Below, piece after piece: positions 33,339 through 40,906 of a DNA stretch of 64,000 bases. Every line of letters starts with the position of its first letter. Position 1 is the first letter of the stretch. Source of the stretch: Caballeronia humi (lineage in GTDB: Bacteria; Pseudomonadota; Gammaproteobacteria; Burkholderiales; Burkholderiaceae); contig NZ_FCNW02000001.1 of NCBI RefSeq assembly GCF_001544475.1, positions 248,001-312,000 of the forward strand. The letters are read 5' to 3'. The notes under the pieces were generated by a model, which saw only the letters and a program-made list of their open reading frames with translations, was not told the origin of the DNA and ran no database searches. Both the position numbers and the translations under genes were made by a program.

Positions 33339-35786
33339 ATGATCGATAGTCACTCGCGCGACGAAGACGGCCGCGCTACGCCGTCGCCCATACGAAATCC
33401 CCAGCGTGCTTCGATCGCGTGGCTCGCAGGCAAGATCACGCTTGGACTTGCGCTGACGCTGAGCCTGGCGCTACCCGGCTGGGGACAAGGCGTGCCGCCG
33501 GGCAATTACAAGATGGGCGAAGTCCTGCCGATCCAGCCGCCAGCGCAGCCTCCGATCACCGAGATGGACTGGCGCAAAGTGAAACCGCCGGAACGTTTCG
33601 TCGTGAAGCCGCCGAAGGGTGCGCCCAACGTGCTCGTGATCCTGATGGACCAGGCGGGCTACTCCGATCCGTCGACGATGGGCGGACCGATCCACACGCC
33701 GACGATGGATCGCCTCGCCGCCAACGGCCTGACCTACACCAATTTCCACGTCAATCCGCTTTGCTCGCCGAGCCGCGTCGCGCTGCTCACGGGACGCAAC
33801 TCGCATCAGAACAGCATGGCGGGCGTGACGGGCACCAACACGAGCTATCCGGGCGACTCGGGCGTCCGGCCGCTCACCATCTCGACTGTCGGGACGATGC
33901 TGCAAAGCTGGGGTTATCTCACGAGCTACTTTGGCAAGAACAACGAAGTGCCGGACAACGAGGTGAACATCAGCGGCCCGTTCGACCGCTGGCCGACCCG
34001 TAGCGGCTTTGACAAGTTCTACGGCTATATCGCGGGCGAGCAGTCGTCGTTCCATCCGAACCTGATCGACGGGACGACCTACATCGCCACGCCGCGCGAT
34101 CCGAACTATCACTTCAATCGCGACCTGACCACGAAAGCGCTGGACTGGGTCCGCGCGACGCATTCGCTCACACCGGACCGGCCGTTCTTCATGTACTACG
34201 CGCAGAGCGCGAGCCATCCGCCGCATACGCCGCCGAAAGACTGGTTCGAGCGCGATCCATACAAGGGCAAGTTCGACCAGGGCTGGGACAAGCTGCGCGA
34301 AGAAACGCTGCAGCGGCAGATCAAGCTGGGCATCGTGCCGCCGGGCACGAAGATCGCGAAGAATCCGGACACCGTGCAGAAGTGGGACTCGCTCGACGCG
34401 GATTCGAAGAAGGTGTTTTCGCGTGAGATGGAGGTCTACGCGACGCTGACCGAGAGTGCGGACTTCGAAGTGGGCCGTCTGGTCGACGGCCTCAAGGAAA
34501 TCGGCATGCTCGACAACACGCTGATCTTCTACATTTTCGGCGACAACGGCGGGTCGGTCGTGGGCGACCTGAACGGCACGTTCGTCGAATGGTCGAGCCT
34601 CAACGGCGCGCCGGAGGATGTTCCGTATCTGCTGTCGCGCCTGAAGGAATACGGAACCGAGAACTCGTATCCGAACTACGCCGTCGGCTGGGCGATGGCG
34701 GGCAGCACGCCGGCGACGCTCGGCATCACGTTCTCCAGCGGCGGCGGGATCATGTCGGGCATGGTCGTGCAGTGGCCTGCGGGCATCAAGGCGAAGGGCG
34801 AGAAGCGGCGGCAGTACACGCACCTTATCGACGTCGTGCCCACGATCCTCGACGCGGTCGGCATACCAGCGCCGAAGTACGTGAACGGCGTCGAGCAGTT
34901 GCCGATGCCCGGCGTGAGCATGCGCTACTCGTTCGACAACGGCAACGCGCCGGAGCGGCATCGCGTGCAGTACACGGAGACGGCCGGCAACCGGAGCATC
35001 TATCAGGACGGCTGGCTCGCCGCCACGATCCACAGCGCCCTGTGGGAGCCCAAATTGCGCACGGATGACTTCTCGAAGGACAAATGGGAGCTGTACAACC
35101 TGCACGAGGATTTCGGGCAGGCCACCGATCTCTCGGCGCAATATCCGCAGAAACTCGAGCAGATGAAGGCGCTGTTCATCGAGGAAGCGCGGAAGAACAA
35201 CGTCTTGCCGCTGGACGACCGGCGTGCCGAACGGCTCAATCCTGAAGTCGCGGGACGGCCCGACATCATGTACGGGCGAAAGGAGCTGACGCTGTACCCC
35301 GGCATGCCCGGACTGACCGAAAACAGCTTCATCAACACGAAGTCGGTCTCGCACACGATCACCGCCGAACTCGAGATTCCGAAGGGAGGCGCGACGAAGG
35401 GCGTGGTCATGTCGCAGGCGGGCATGTTCGGCGGCTGGAGCCTGTACGTGATCGACGGCAGGCCGAAGTACACGTACAACTGGCTCGCCCGCGAGCATTA
35501 CGTGATCGAGTCCCACGATCCATTGCCTTCCGGTCACGTGACGCTCGTCTACGACTTCAAGTACGACGGCGGAGGCCAGCACAAGGGCGGCACCGGCACC
35601 TTGTACGTGAACGGGAAGAAAGTCGCCGAAGGCCGCATCGAGAAAACGATGGGCTCGCTCTACTCGCTCGCCGCCGAGACGGCGAACATCGGGGAAGATG
35701 CGTACTCGCCGGTCACGAACGACTATGACCCGTGGGACAACGCGTTCACCGGCACGATCGACAAGGTCATGATCAAGTCGCAGTAA
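33339..35786 (+). CDS. arylsulfatase (type I, formylglycine-dependent), secreted
   Basis: 815 residues. A Sec signal or anchor (about 30-50, ending PGWGQG) follows a polar 25-residue tail. The sulfatase domain has NVLVILMDQAGYSD at 97-110, the Cys-type modification motif CSPSRVALLTGR at 142-153 (Cys142 becomes formylglycine), and GDNGGS as further metal ligands. The second Asp of the usual DD metal pair is Gln105. A C-terminal beta-rich domain (about 650-815) follows, as in large arylsulfatases. It hydrolyses sulfate esters in the periplasm; the substrate is unknown. AAGGAGA precedes ATG. It is coupled in position to the FGE gene. Confidence 0.93.
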   Translation: MIDSHSRDEDGRATPSPIRNPQRASIAWLAGKITLGLALTLSLALPGWGQGVPPGNYKMGEVLPIQPPAQPPITEMDWRKVKPPERFVVKPPKGAPNVLVILMDQAGYSDPSTMGGPIHTPTMDRLAANGLTYTNFHVNPLCSPSRVALLTGRNSHQNSMAGVTGTNTSYPGDSGVRPLTISTVGTMLQSWGYLTSYFGKNNEVPDNEVNISGPFDRWPTRSGFDKFYGYIAGEQSSFHPNLIDGTTYIATPRDPNYHFNRDLTTKALDWVRATHSLTPDRPFFMYYAQSASHPPHTPPKDWFERDPYKGKFDQGWDKLREETLQRQIKLGIVPPGTKIAKNPDTVQKWDSLDADSKKVFSREMEVYATLTESADFEVGRLVDGLKEIGMLDNTLIFYIFGDNGGSVVGDLNGTFVEWSSLNGAPEDVPYLLSRLKEYGTENSYPNYAVGWAMAGSTPATLGITFSSGGGIMSGMVVQWPAGIKAKGEKRRQYTHLIDVVPTILDAVGIPAPKYVNGVEQLPMPGVSMRYSFDNGNAPERHRVQYTETAGNRSIYQDGWLAATIHSALWEPKLRTDDFSKDKWELYNLHEDFGQATDLSAQYPQKLEQMKALFIEEARKNNVLPLDDRRAERLNPEVAGRPDIMYGRKELTLYPGMPGLTENSFINTKSVSHTITAELEIPKGGATKGVVMSQAGMFGGWSLYVIDGRPKYTYNWLAREHYVIESHDPLPSGHVTLVYDFKYDGGGQHKGGTGTLYVNGKKVAEGRIEKTMGSLYSLAAETANIGEDAYSPVTNDYDPWDNAFTGTIDKVMIKSQ

Positions 35787-35825
35787 GCACGCCGCGCAGC
35801 GAAGGTTTGTTCCTTCGCTGCCCGC

Positions 35826-36458
35826 TCAGGACGCGTCCGCTGGTTGCTTGAGCAGTTCGATCAGTTGCGAGATCGAGTGGATGCCGAGCTTTTGCATGAT
35901 GCGGGCGCGATGGGTCTTCACCATGCGCTCGGACAGGCTCAGATCCGCCGCAACCGCCTTGTTCAGCTTCCCCGAAGCGAGCCCCGCGACCACGCTGCGC
36001 TCGCGCTCCGTGAGCGATTCGAACAGAACCCGGACATCGCTTGCATGCTCGCTTGCGCGCCGTGTCGCGCAATCGCGTTCGATCGCCCGCGCGACTGCGG
36101 CAAGCAGTTCGTCCTTCCTGATCGGCTTGGTGAGGAAGTCGAGCGCGCCTGCCTTGAACGCTCTTGCGCACATCGGAACATCGGCTTGTCCTGACAGGAA
36201 AATCACCGGCAGCGGCGAGCGCCGTTCAGCCAGAGCTTCTTGCAGATCGAGGCCGCTCGGGCCGCCGGGCATGCGCACATCGAGCAGCAGGCAGCCCGGA
36301 GCGTGCGTGGCATCCGACAGCAGGAAATGTCCGGCATCGGAGTAAGTGCGAACCTGATAGCCCGCGACGCGCAGCAGTACCGCGACGGCTTCGCGCATAT
36401 CGTCGTCATCGTCGACGACGTGGACGACGTGGACGATCGGGATGATAGAGGACGTCAT
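35826..36458 (-). CDS. FixJ-type response regulator (receiver + LuxR HTH)
   Basis: 210 residues. The receiver domain has phospho-acceptor Asp60 (CLLLDVRMPGG) and Lys111 (FLTKPIRKDE). The C-terminal LuxR-type helix-turn-helix (about 145-205, LTERERSVVAGLASGKLNKAVA) has the KTHRARIMQKLG recognition region. It starts inside the 3' end of the kinase gene (four-base overlap), so the two form an obligate pair. An oddity is the VVHVVHVVDDDDD N-terminus, from a tandem GAC-rich nine-base repeat. The last gene of the leftward pair, it converges on the sulfatase gene 39 bases away. Confidence 0.93.
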   Translation of the reverse strand: MTSSIIPIVHVVHVVDDDDDMREAVAVLLRVAGYQVRTYSDAGHFLLSDATHAPGCLLLDVRMPGGPSGLDLQEALAERRSPLPVIFLSGQADVPMCARAFKAGALDFLTKPIRKDELLAAVARAIERDCATRRASEHASDVRVLFESLTERERSVVAGLASGKLNKAVAADLSLSERMVKTHRARIMQKLGIHSISQLIELLKQPADAS

Positions 36459-38395
36459 GTTTCCAGCACTCCCTCACGGGATAGTCCCGTGCGTTCCGCG
36501 ACCCTCAGCGTGATGCGGATCGTCGCGCCCACGCCTTCGTTGTTGAGCGCCGCGAGCCGTCCGCCGTGCGCTTCGACGATCGAGCGGACGATCGTGAGGC
36601 CGAGTCCCAGGCCCGTCGGCTTGGTCGTGAAGAAGGAATCGAAGAGATGTTTCTGAGCCTGTTCCGACAGACCGTGCCCCGAATCGGACGCGGCCAGCGC
36701 GACCTCATCGGGACCGGCGACCGATGTCGAGAGCGTCAGGCGGCGCTTCGTGACGGGCACGTCCTTCATCGCGTCGATGGCGTTCAGAATCAGGTTCAGC
36801 AGCACCTGCTGCAGCGCCGACTTGTCCCCGACGATGCGCGGCAGGTCGCTCGCGAGCGCGAGTTCGCAGGCTACGCTCGCATCGGAGAAGCTGTGGATCA
36901 TCAGATCGTTGGCTTCGCGGACGACGTCGTTCAGATGCAGCGGACGCAGTTCCAAAGGCTTGCCGCGCGCGAGCGACCGGACTTTCTGCACGACCTCGCT
37001 CGCGCGGGCGCTCGCACGCTGGATGCTCGCGACGACCATCGCTGCGTCGGCGGACATCGGCGGGCTTTTCTCCAGCATCATCTGCGCGGCATCGGCGCTG
37101 GTCATGATCGCGCCGAGCGGCTGGTTGATCTCGTGCGCGATGCCCGCGGTCAGTTCGCCCAGCACGGCGAGGCGCGACGCCTGATCGAGCGCGCTGCGCT
37201 GCTCAGCCGCGGCATGCTCGGCGCGATTGGCGCGGCGCCGCTGGATCAGGAGCGAAGCGATCAACCCGGTCTGTGCGACGAGAACGAGCGCGCCGATGCC
37301 CAGTTCCGTCCGATATCGCCTGAACAGGGAATCCGGCTTGTAGAGCACCTTCGTGCCGGGCGGAAGCAGGCTCGAATCGATGTTCCAGCGCTGCAACTGC
37401 CGCCAGTCGACCGTCGTCACGGACGGCGGCGACGGCATAATCGACGGCGTAGTTCGTCCCGCATTGCGAAGGATGCGCAGCGCGAGTGCGCCGGCCATCG
37501 CGCCCTGCTCTTCCCAGCTCGAAATCGATCCGCCGACGATGCCCGCGCCGAGATACGTGCTGAAGAAGCTGAAGATCGGCGCATGCGCTTTATCAGCGAA
37601 GAGGCGGATGAGATCGCGTGGAATGAACGTGTTGCCGTTCGCATCGCGAAAGACGCTCGAATAAAGAATGATGGTGCGCGCGGGAAGCTGCGCGACGCGC
37701 TCGAGCATGATGTCGAGCGGCGCGTCCGAAATCCAGGTGACGGGCAGACCATGCGTGCGCATGGCCACCGTGCTCTCGATTCGCCTGCGCCACGCCTGAT
37801 CGTACGTCGAGGTCCCGGCGATCACCGCGATTCGATCGGCGTTCGGCTGCAAGCGCCGCGCGAGGTCGAGCGTGCCCGCGACATCGAACGCCATGCGCAC
37901 GCCCGATGCATGCGCGGAGTGTACGCGGCCGAGGAGATCGTCGTCGGGGATGCCGCAGAAGACGATGGGAACATCGGGCCAGAGCGCGTTGGCGTTGCGT
38001 TCCAGGAAACCCAGCGCCGGTTGCCGCAGCGCAATGACGACGTCGGGCTCGCGTTGCGCGAACTTCGTTTTCAGATATTGCGTGATGACGGTATCGGGCG
38101 GCGGCGTGCCGGACTCGAGCGCATGCAGCGGTTCGGTGACGAATTCAATGGTCGCGTCCGACTCGCGCGCGAAGACTTCGCGGATGCCGCGATCCTGCGC
38201 GATCGCGGACGGCAGATAAGGATCGCCGCCTTGCATGATGAGCACGCGCCAGCGGACGGCGGCGGAGGTGTCGGCGAAGCTTGAAGCGCTCAGCAGCACG
38301 GGAATTCCCGCCGCGAGCGCGTTGAACATGCGCCTCGAGCAACCGGGAAGACGCCGACGACGTTGAACGCGTTCATGCACGTTATTCGTCTCCAT
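36455..38395 (-). CDS. sensor histidine kinase with ABC-binding-protein-like sensor domain
   Basis: 646 residues. An N-terminal signal/TM (about 28-42) is followed by a periplasmic region (about 45-360) resembling ABC_sub_bind (COG2984) substrate-binding folds: VLIMQGGDPYLPS, PDVPIVFCGIPDDD, GVRMAFDVAG. A TM (about 365-385) comes next. Then a HisKA domain with phospho-acceptor His421 in GELTAGIAHEINQPLG and an HATPase domain with NLILNAIDAM, DSGHGLS and GLGLGLTIV. The sensor should bind a small exported ligand. The ATG at 38395 is preferred to a TTG six codons upstream. It pairs with the FixJ-type regulator. Confidence 0.9.
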   Translation of the reverse strand: METNNVHERVQRRRRLPGCSRRMFNALAAGIPVLLSASSFADTSAAVRWRVLIMQGGDPYLPSAIAQDRGIREVFARESDATIEFVTEPLHALESGTPPPDTVITQYLKTKFAQREPDVVIALRQPALGFLERNANALWPDVPIVFCGIPDDDLLGRVHSAHASGVRMAFDVAGTLDLARRLQPNADRIAVIAGTSTYDQAWRRRIESTVAMRTHGLPVTWISDAPLDIMLERVAQLPARTIILYSSVFRDANGNTFIPRDLIRLFADKAHAPIFSFFSTYLGAGIVGGSISSWEEQGAMAGALALRILRNAGRTTPSIMPSPPSVTTVDWRQLQRWNIDSSLLPPGTKVLYKPDSLFRRYRTELGIGALVLVAQTGLIASLLIQRRRANRAEHAAAEQRSALDQASRLAVLGELTAGIAHEINQPLGAIMTSADAAQMMLEKSPPMSADAAMVVASIQRASARASEVVQKVRSLARGKPLELRPLHLNDVVREANDLMIHSFSDASVACELALASDLPRIVGDKSALQQVLLNLILNAIDAMKDVPVTKRRLTLSTSVAGPDEVALAASDSGHGLSEQAQKHLFDSFFTTKPTGLGLGLTIVRSIVEAHGGRLAALNNEGVGATIRITLRVAERTGLSREGVLET

Positions 38396-38748
38396 GCGGC
38401 GCAACGCGGGCAAACCGAATGGACCTCGAAGTCATCGCAATTACTCCTGTCGGCGCAGACGACGCGCTGGTCATTGTCCATAACAATTCTAGTGCGACGG
38501 ACGCGCAGGATATGTCGAAATTAGAATTGGCTTTCGATAAATTACAAGTCGCGAATATCAATGGCGCGCGTTCCGGGCGGCGAAATAATCGAATTGTCGT
38601 GATAGACGCTAGATCGCTGATTAAATCGGCTGACGGTTCAATACCGACGACAATACCGTTGCCTGACAACACTCGACATACCGGGTATCTTTACGTTCCA
38701 GCGCACCTTGGCGCCATTTGAAAAACATACGAGAAAAGGAGAATCGCA
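38396..38748. promoter_or_regulatory. AT-rich divergent promoter region with ATACCG motifs
   Basis: These 353 bases between the kinase gene and the BON gene are much AT-richer than the surroundings, especially 38480-38700. Three ATACCG hexamers occur at 38641, 38653 and 38678; the last forms the perfect 11-base palindrome ATACC-G-GGTAT (38678-38688). They lie 61 to 108 bases before the BON start and could be targets of the adjacent FixJ-type regulator. An open frame of 100 codons crosses the region but has atypical codon use and no ribosome site, so I do not call it. Confidence 0.45.
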
Positions 38749-39114
38749 ATGAATGCACTGAAACCACTCAAGCTGGCGGCTGGCGTTCTGGTCGTCGCGG
38801 TATCGATGAACGCGGGAATGCTCAGCGCCTACGCGCAATCCAGCGACGCCGCGGCCGCCACATCGGCGGCACCGAGCGCGAAGTCGTCGAAAGCGGCGAA
38901 CCGGGCGCTCGCGAAGGAGGTGCGCAAGAGCCTGACAAAGACGAAGGGTTTGAGTTCGTCGAACATCACGGTCCGCGCGAACGGCGGCGCCGTGACACTC
39001 GCGGGCACCGTCCCCGATGCCGCGCAGATCGACAAGGCAGGCGAAGCCGCGAAGGGAACGGCGGGCGTCACGTCAGTCAAGAACGCGCTGACGATCCGCG
39101 CGATCGGGCAATAA
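38749..39114 (+). CDS. BON domain-containing periplasmic protein
   Basis: 121 residues. A signal peptide (1-29, ending SAYAQ) and a Ser/Ala linker precede one BON domain (about 48-121): ALAKEVRKSLTKTKGLSSSNITVRANGGAVTLAGTV and VTSVKNALTI. BON domains (as in OsmY) bind phospholipid membranes and are often stress-induced. AAGGAGA lies eight bases upstream of ATG. It is divergent from the kinase gene and so may belong to its regulon. Confidence 0.88.
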   Translation: MNALKPLKLAAGVLVVAVSMNAGMLSAYAQSSDAAAATSAAPSAKSSKAANRALAKEVRKSLTKTKGLSSSNITVRANGGAVTLAGTVPDAAQIDKAGEAAKGTAGVTSVKNALTIRAIGQ

Positions 39115-39130
39115 GCGGGTTAGCAAGGCC

Positions 39131-39158
39131 ACCCGGACCGGCCGTTGCCAGTCCGGGG
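39131..39158. terminator. candidate hairpin between convergent BON and asdA genes
   Basis: The inverted repeat CCCGGAC (39132-39138) / GTCCGGG (39151-39157) extends with GG/CC inside one mismatch. There is no T-run on either side, so it is a stable stem but a weak intrinsic terminator. Confidence 0.4.
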
Positions 39159-39165
39159 GCGCCCA

Positions 39166-40842
39166 TCAAAGCACCTTGTTCCGGTCCAGCTTCTTGCCGG
39201 ACTCGGCGTTATACCGCTCGACATATTCCCCGAGCAACTCCCGAATCGCCCGGCCGATCTGCACATAATCGCTCTCGTTGAGATTCGCGAGCGACACGCG
39301 TCCCGACGGATGCTGCGTGCCGAAGCCGCGTCCCGGCAGCAGCACGACGCGCGCGTCCTTCGCCAGCTTGAACAGCAACTCCGACGGCTCCGTGTTCTTG
39401 ATGATCCAGTCCACGAAATCGCGTCCATACGCGCGCTCGCCGAGGAATTCGAGATCGAGGATCGTGTAGTAATCGACCTTGTTGACGTCGCTGTCGTCGA
39501 AGGTGATGCCGATTTCACGATACAGCGCCTGCTTGCGGCTGCGGATCAGGCGCTTCAGCGCATTCTTGTACGCGTCAGGCGTGTCCATCAACGAGAACAG
39601 CGAGAACAGAACCATCTGCACCTGCTGCGGCGTCGAAAGCCCGGCAGTGTGATTCAGCGCGACGGTGCGGCTGTCGGCAACCAGCCGGTCGATGAACTTG
39701 AGATTCTCGGGCTCCGTCGTGATCGATTCATAGCGCTCGTGCAACTGCTTGCGTTGCTCCTTCGGCAGCGCGGCGATCTGCTGGTCGAGCACGTTGTCGC
39801 GATGCGTCGCGATCGCGCCGAGCCGCCAGCCGGTCGCGCCGAAATACTTCGAATACGAATACACGAGAATCGTATTTTTCGGACAGAGCGCGAAAAGCGA
39901 GACGAAATCGTCGGCGAAAGTGCCGTAGACGTCGTCAGTGAGAAGGATCAGGTCGGGCCGCTCCTTCACGATTTCCGCGATGTATTCGAGGCTCTCCGTA
40001 TCCATCTTTACCGATGGCGGATTGCTCGGATTCACGAGGAAAAATGCTTTCACCTTCGGATCGCGCAGCTTGTCGAGCTCCTGCTTCGAGTATTGCCAGC
40101 CGTTCGCGACATCGGCGTCGAGATTGACGACGTTCAACTGGTAATCATTGAGACGCGGGATCTCGATATACGGCGTGAAAATTGGCGTGCCGAGCGCGAT
40201 GGTATCGCCAGCCTTGATCAGGTGATTCTCGCGCATCGTGTTGAAGATATAAGTCATCGCCGCCGTGCCGCCTTCGACCGCGAAAACGTCGAACTCGCCG
40301 ATGAACGGATACGCGCCGATCATCTCGCGCCGCAAATACTGCCCGACGATCACTTCCGACAGCTTCAGCATCCGGTCCGGCACCGGATAATTCGACGCGA
40401 GAATGCCCTCGCACATTTCGTACAGAAACTCGCCCGCGTTCAGCCCCATTTGGTCGCGCACGTACGACACGGCGCCGCGCAGGAAATCGATGCCGGGCAC
40501 GCCCTTGAAGTCACGCGCGAAAATCTCGAAGCGCTCCTCCAGCCCTTCGCGCTTCGGAAACCCGCCGAGCCCTTCCGGCATGTGCGCGAACGAGCGCTCC
40601 GATTCACGCATCGCGAAAAGACCGAGTTGCCAGAAACCGTGGCGCGGGATCGTCGCGAGAAAGTTCGGATTGCCGCGGCCCGCGTTGAGCATCGACAGGT
40701 TGGCCGGGCGCTCCACCGCGCCGCCGCCCGCCGCCTTGATCAGTTCGTCCTTCAGTTCGAACGGGCTCAGCGCCGCCATCCCGGCACGGTCGCCGGCGCC
40801 TGACTTCGAGCCCGCCTTTGCTGATTTTGCTGACTTTGCCAT
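39166..40842 (-). CDS. asdA: bifunctional aspartate transaminase/aspartate 4-decarboxylase
   Basis: A 558-residue fold-type I PLP enzyme that beta-decarboxylates aspartate to alanine and CO2. It has the opening NAGRGNPNF, GGTAAMTYIFNTM, LLTDDVYGTF, the PLP lysine in VYSYSKYFGATGWRLG, and a C-terminal LLPGRGFGTQHPSGRVSLANL. These are the long forms specific to aspartate 4-decarboxylase, with a Lys/Ala/Ser-rich N-terminal tail of about 22 residues. GGAGG precedes ATG. It lies 64 bases downstream of aspT on the same strand, so import of aspartate and export of alanine are coupled to decarboxylation. Confidence 0.94.
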   Translation of the reverse strand: MAKSAKSAKAGSKSGAGDRAGMAALSPFELKDELIKAAGGGAVERPANLSMLNAGRGNPNFLATIPRHGFWQLGLFAMRESERSFAHMPEGLGGFPKREGLEERFEIFARDFKGVPGIDFLRGAVSYVRDQMGLNAGEFLYEMCEGILASNYPVPDRMLKLSEVIVGQYLRREMIGAYPFIGEFDVFAVEGGTAAMTYIFNTMRENHLIKAGDTIALGTPIFTPYIEIPRLNDYQLNVVNLDADVANGWQYSKQELDKLRDPKVKAFFLVNPSNPPSVKMDTESLEYIAEIVKERPDLILLTDDVYGTFADDFVSLFALCPKNTILVYSYSKYFGATGWRLGAIATHRDNVLDQQIAALPKEQRKQLHERYESITTEPENLKFIDRLVADSRTVALNHTAGLSTPQQVQMVLFSLFSLMDTPDAYKNALKRLIRSRKQALYREIGITFDDSDVNKVDYYTILDLEFLGERAYGRDFVDWIIKNTEPSELLFKLAKDARVVLLPGRGFGTQHPSGRVSLANLNESDYVQIGRAIRELLGEYVERYNAESGKKLDRNKVL

Positions 40843-40906
40843 CCAACACCTCCAGATAGGGTGAACTGCAAAAAATCGGAACGTCGAGAGAAACGTGCGG
40901 CCTGCG

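Noticed and set aside
33471..35582. 703-codon open frame antisense to the sulfatase gene
   Set aside because: Complementary frame of a strongly supported gene; translation has shadow-like composition and no motifs.
36566..38284. 572-codon open frame antisense to the histidine kinase gene
   Set aside because: Shadow frame; no start signal and no recognisable domain.
38419..38721. 100-residue open frame in the AT-rich gap before the BON gene
   Set aside because: Codon use is unlike any neighbour, there is no ribosome site, and the region has the layout of a promoter with repeated ATACCG motifs.
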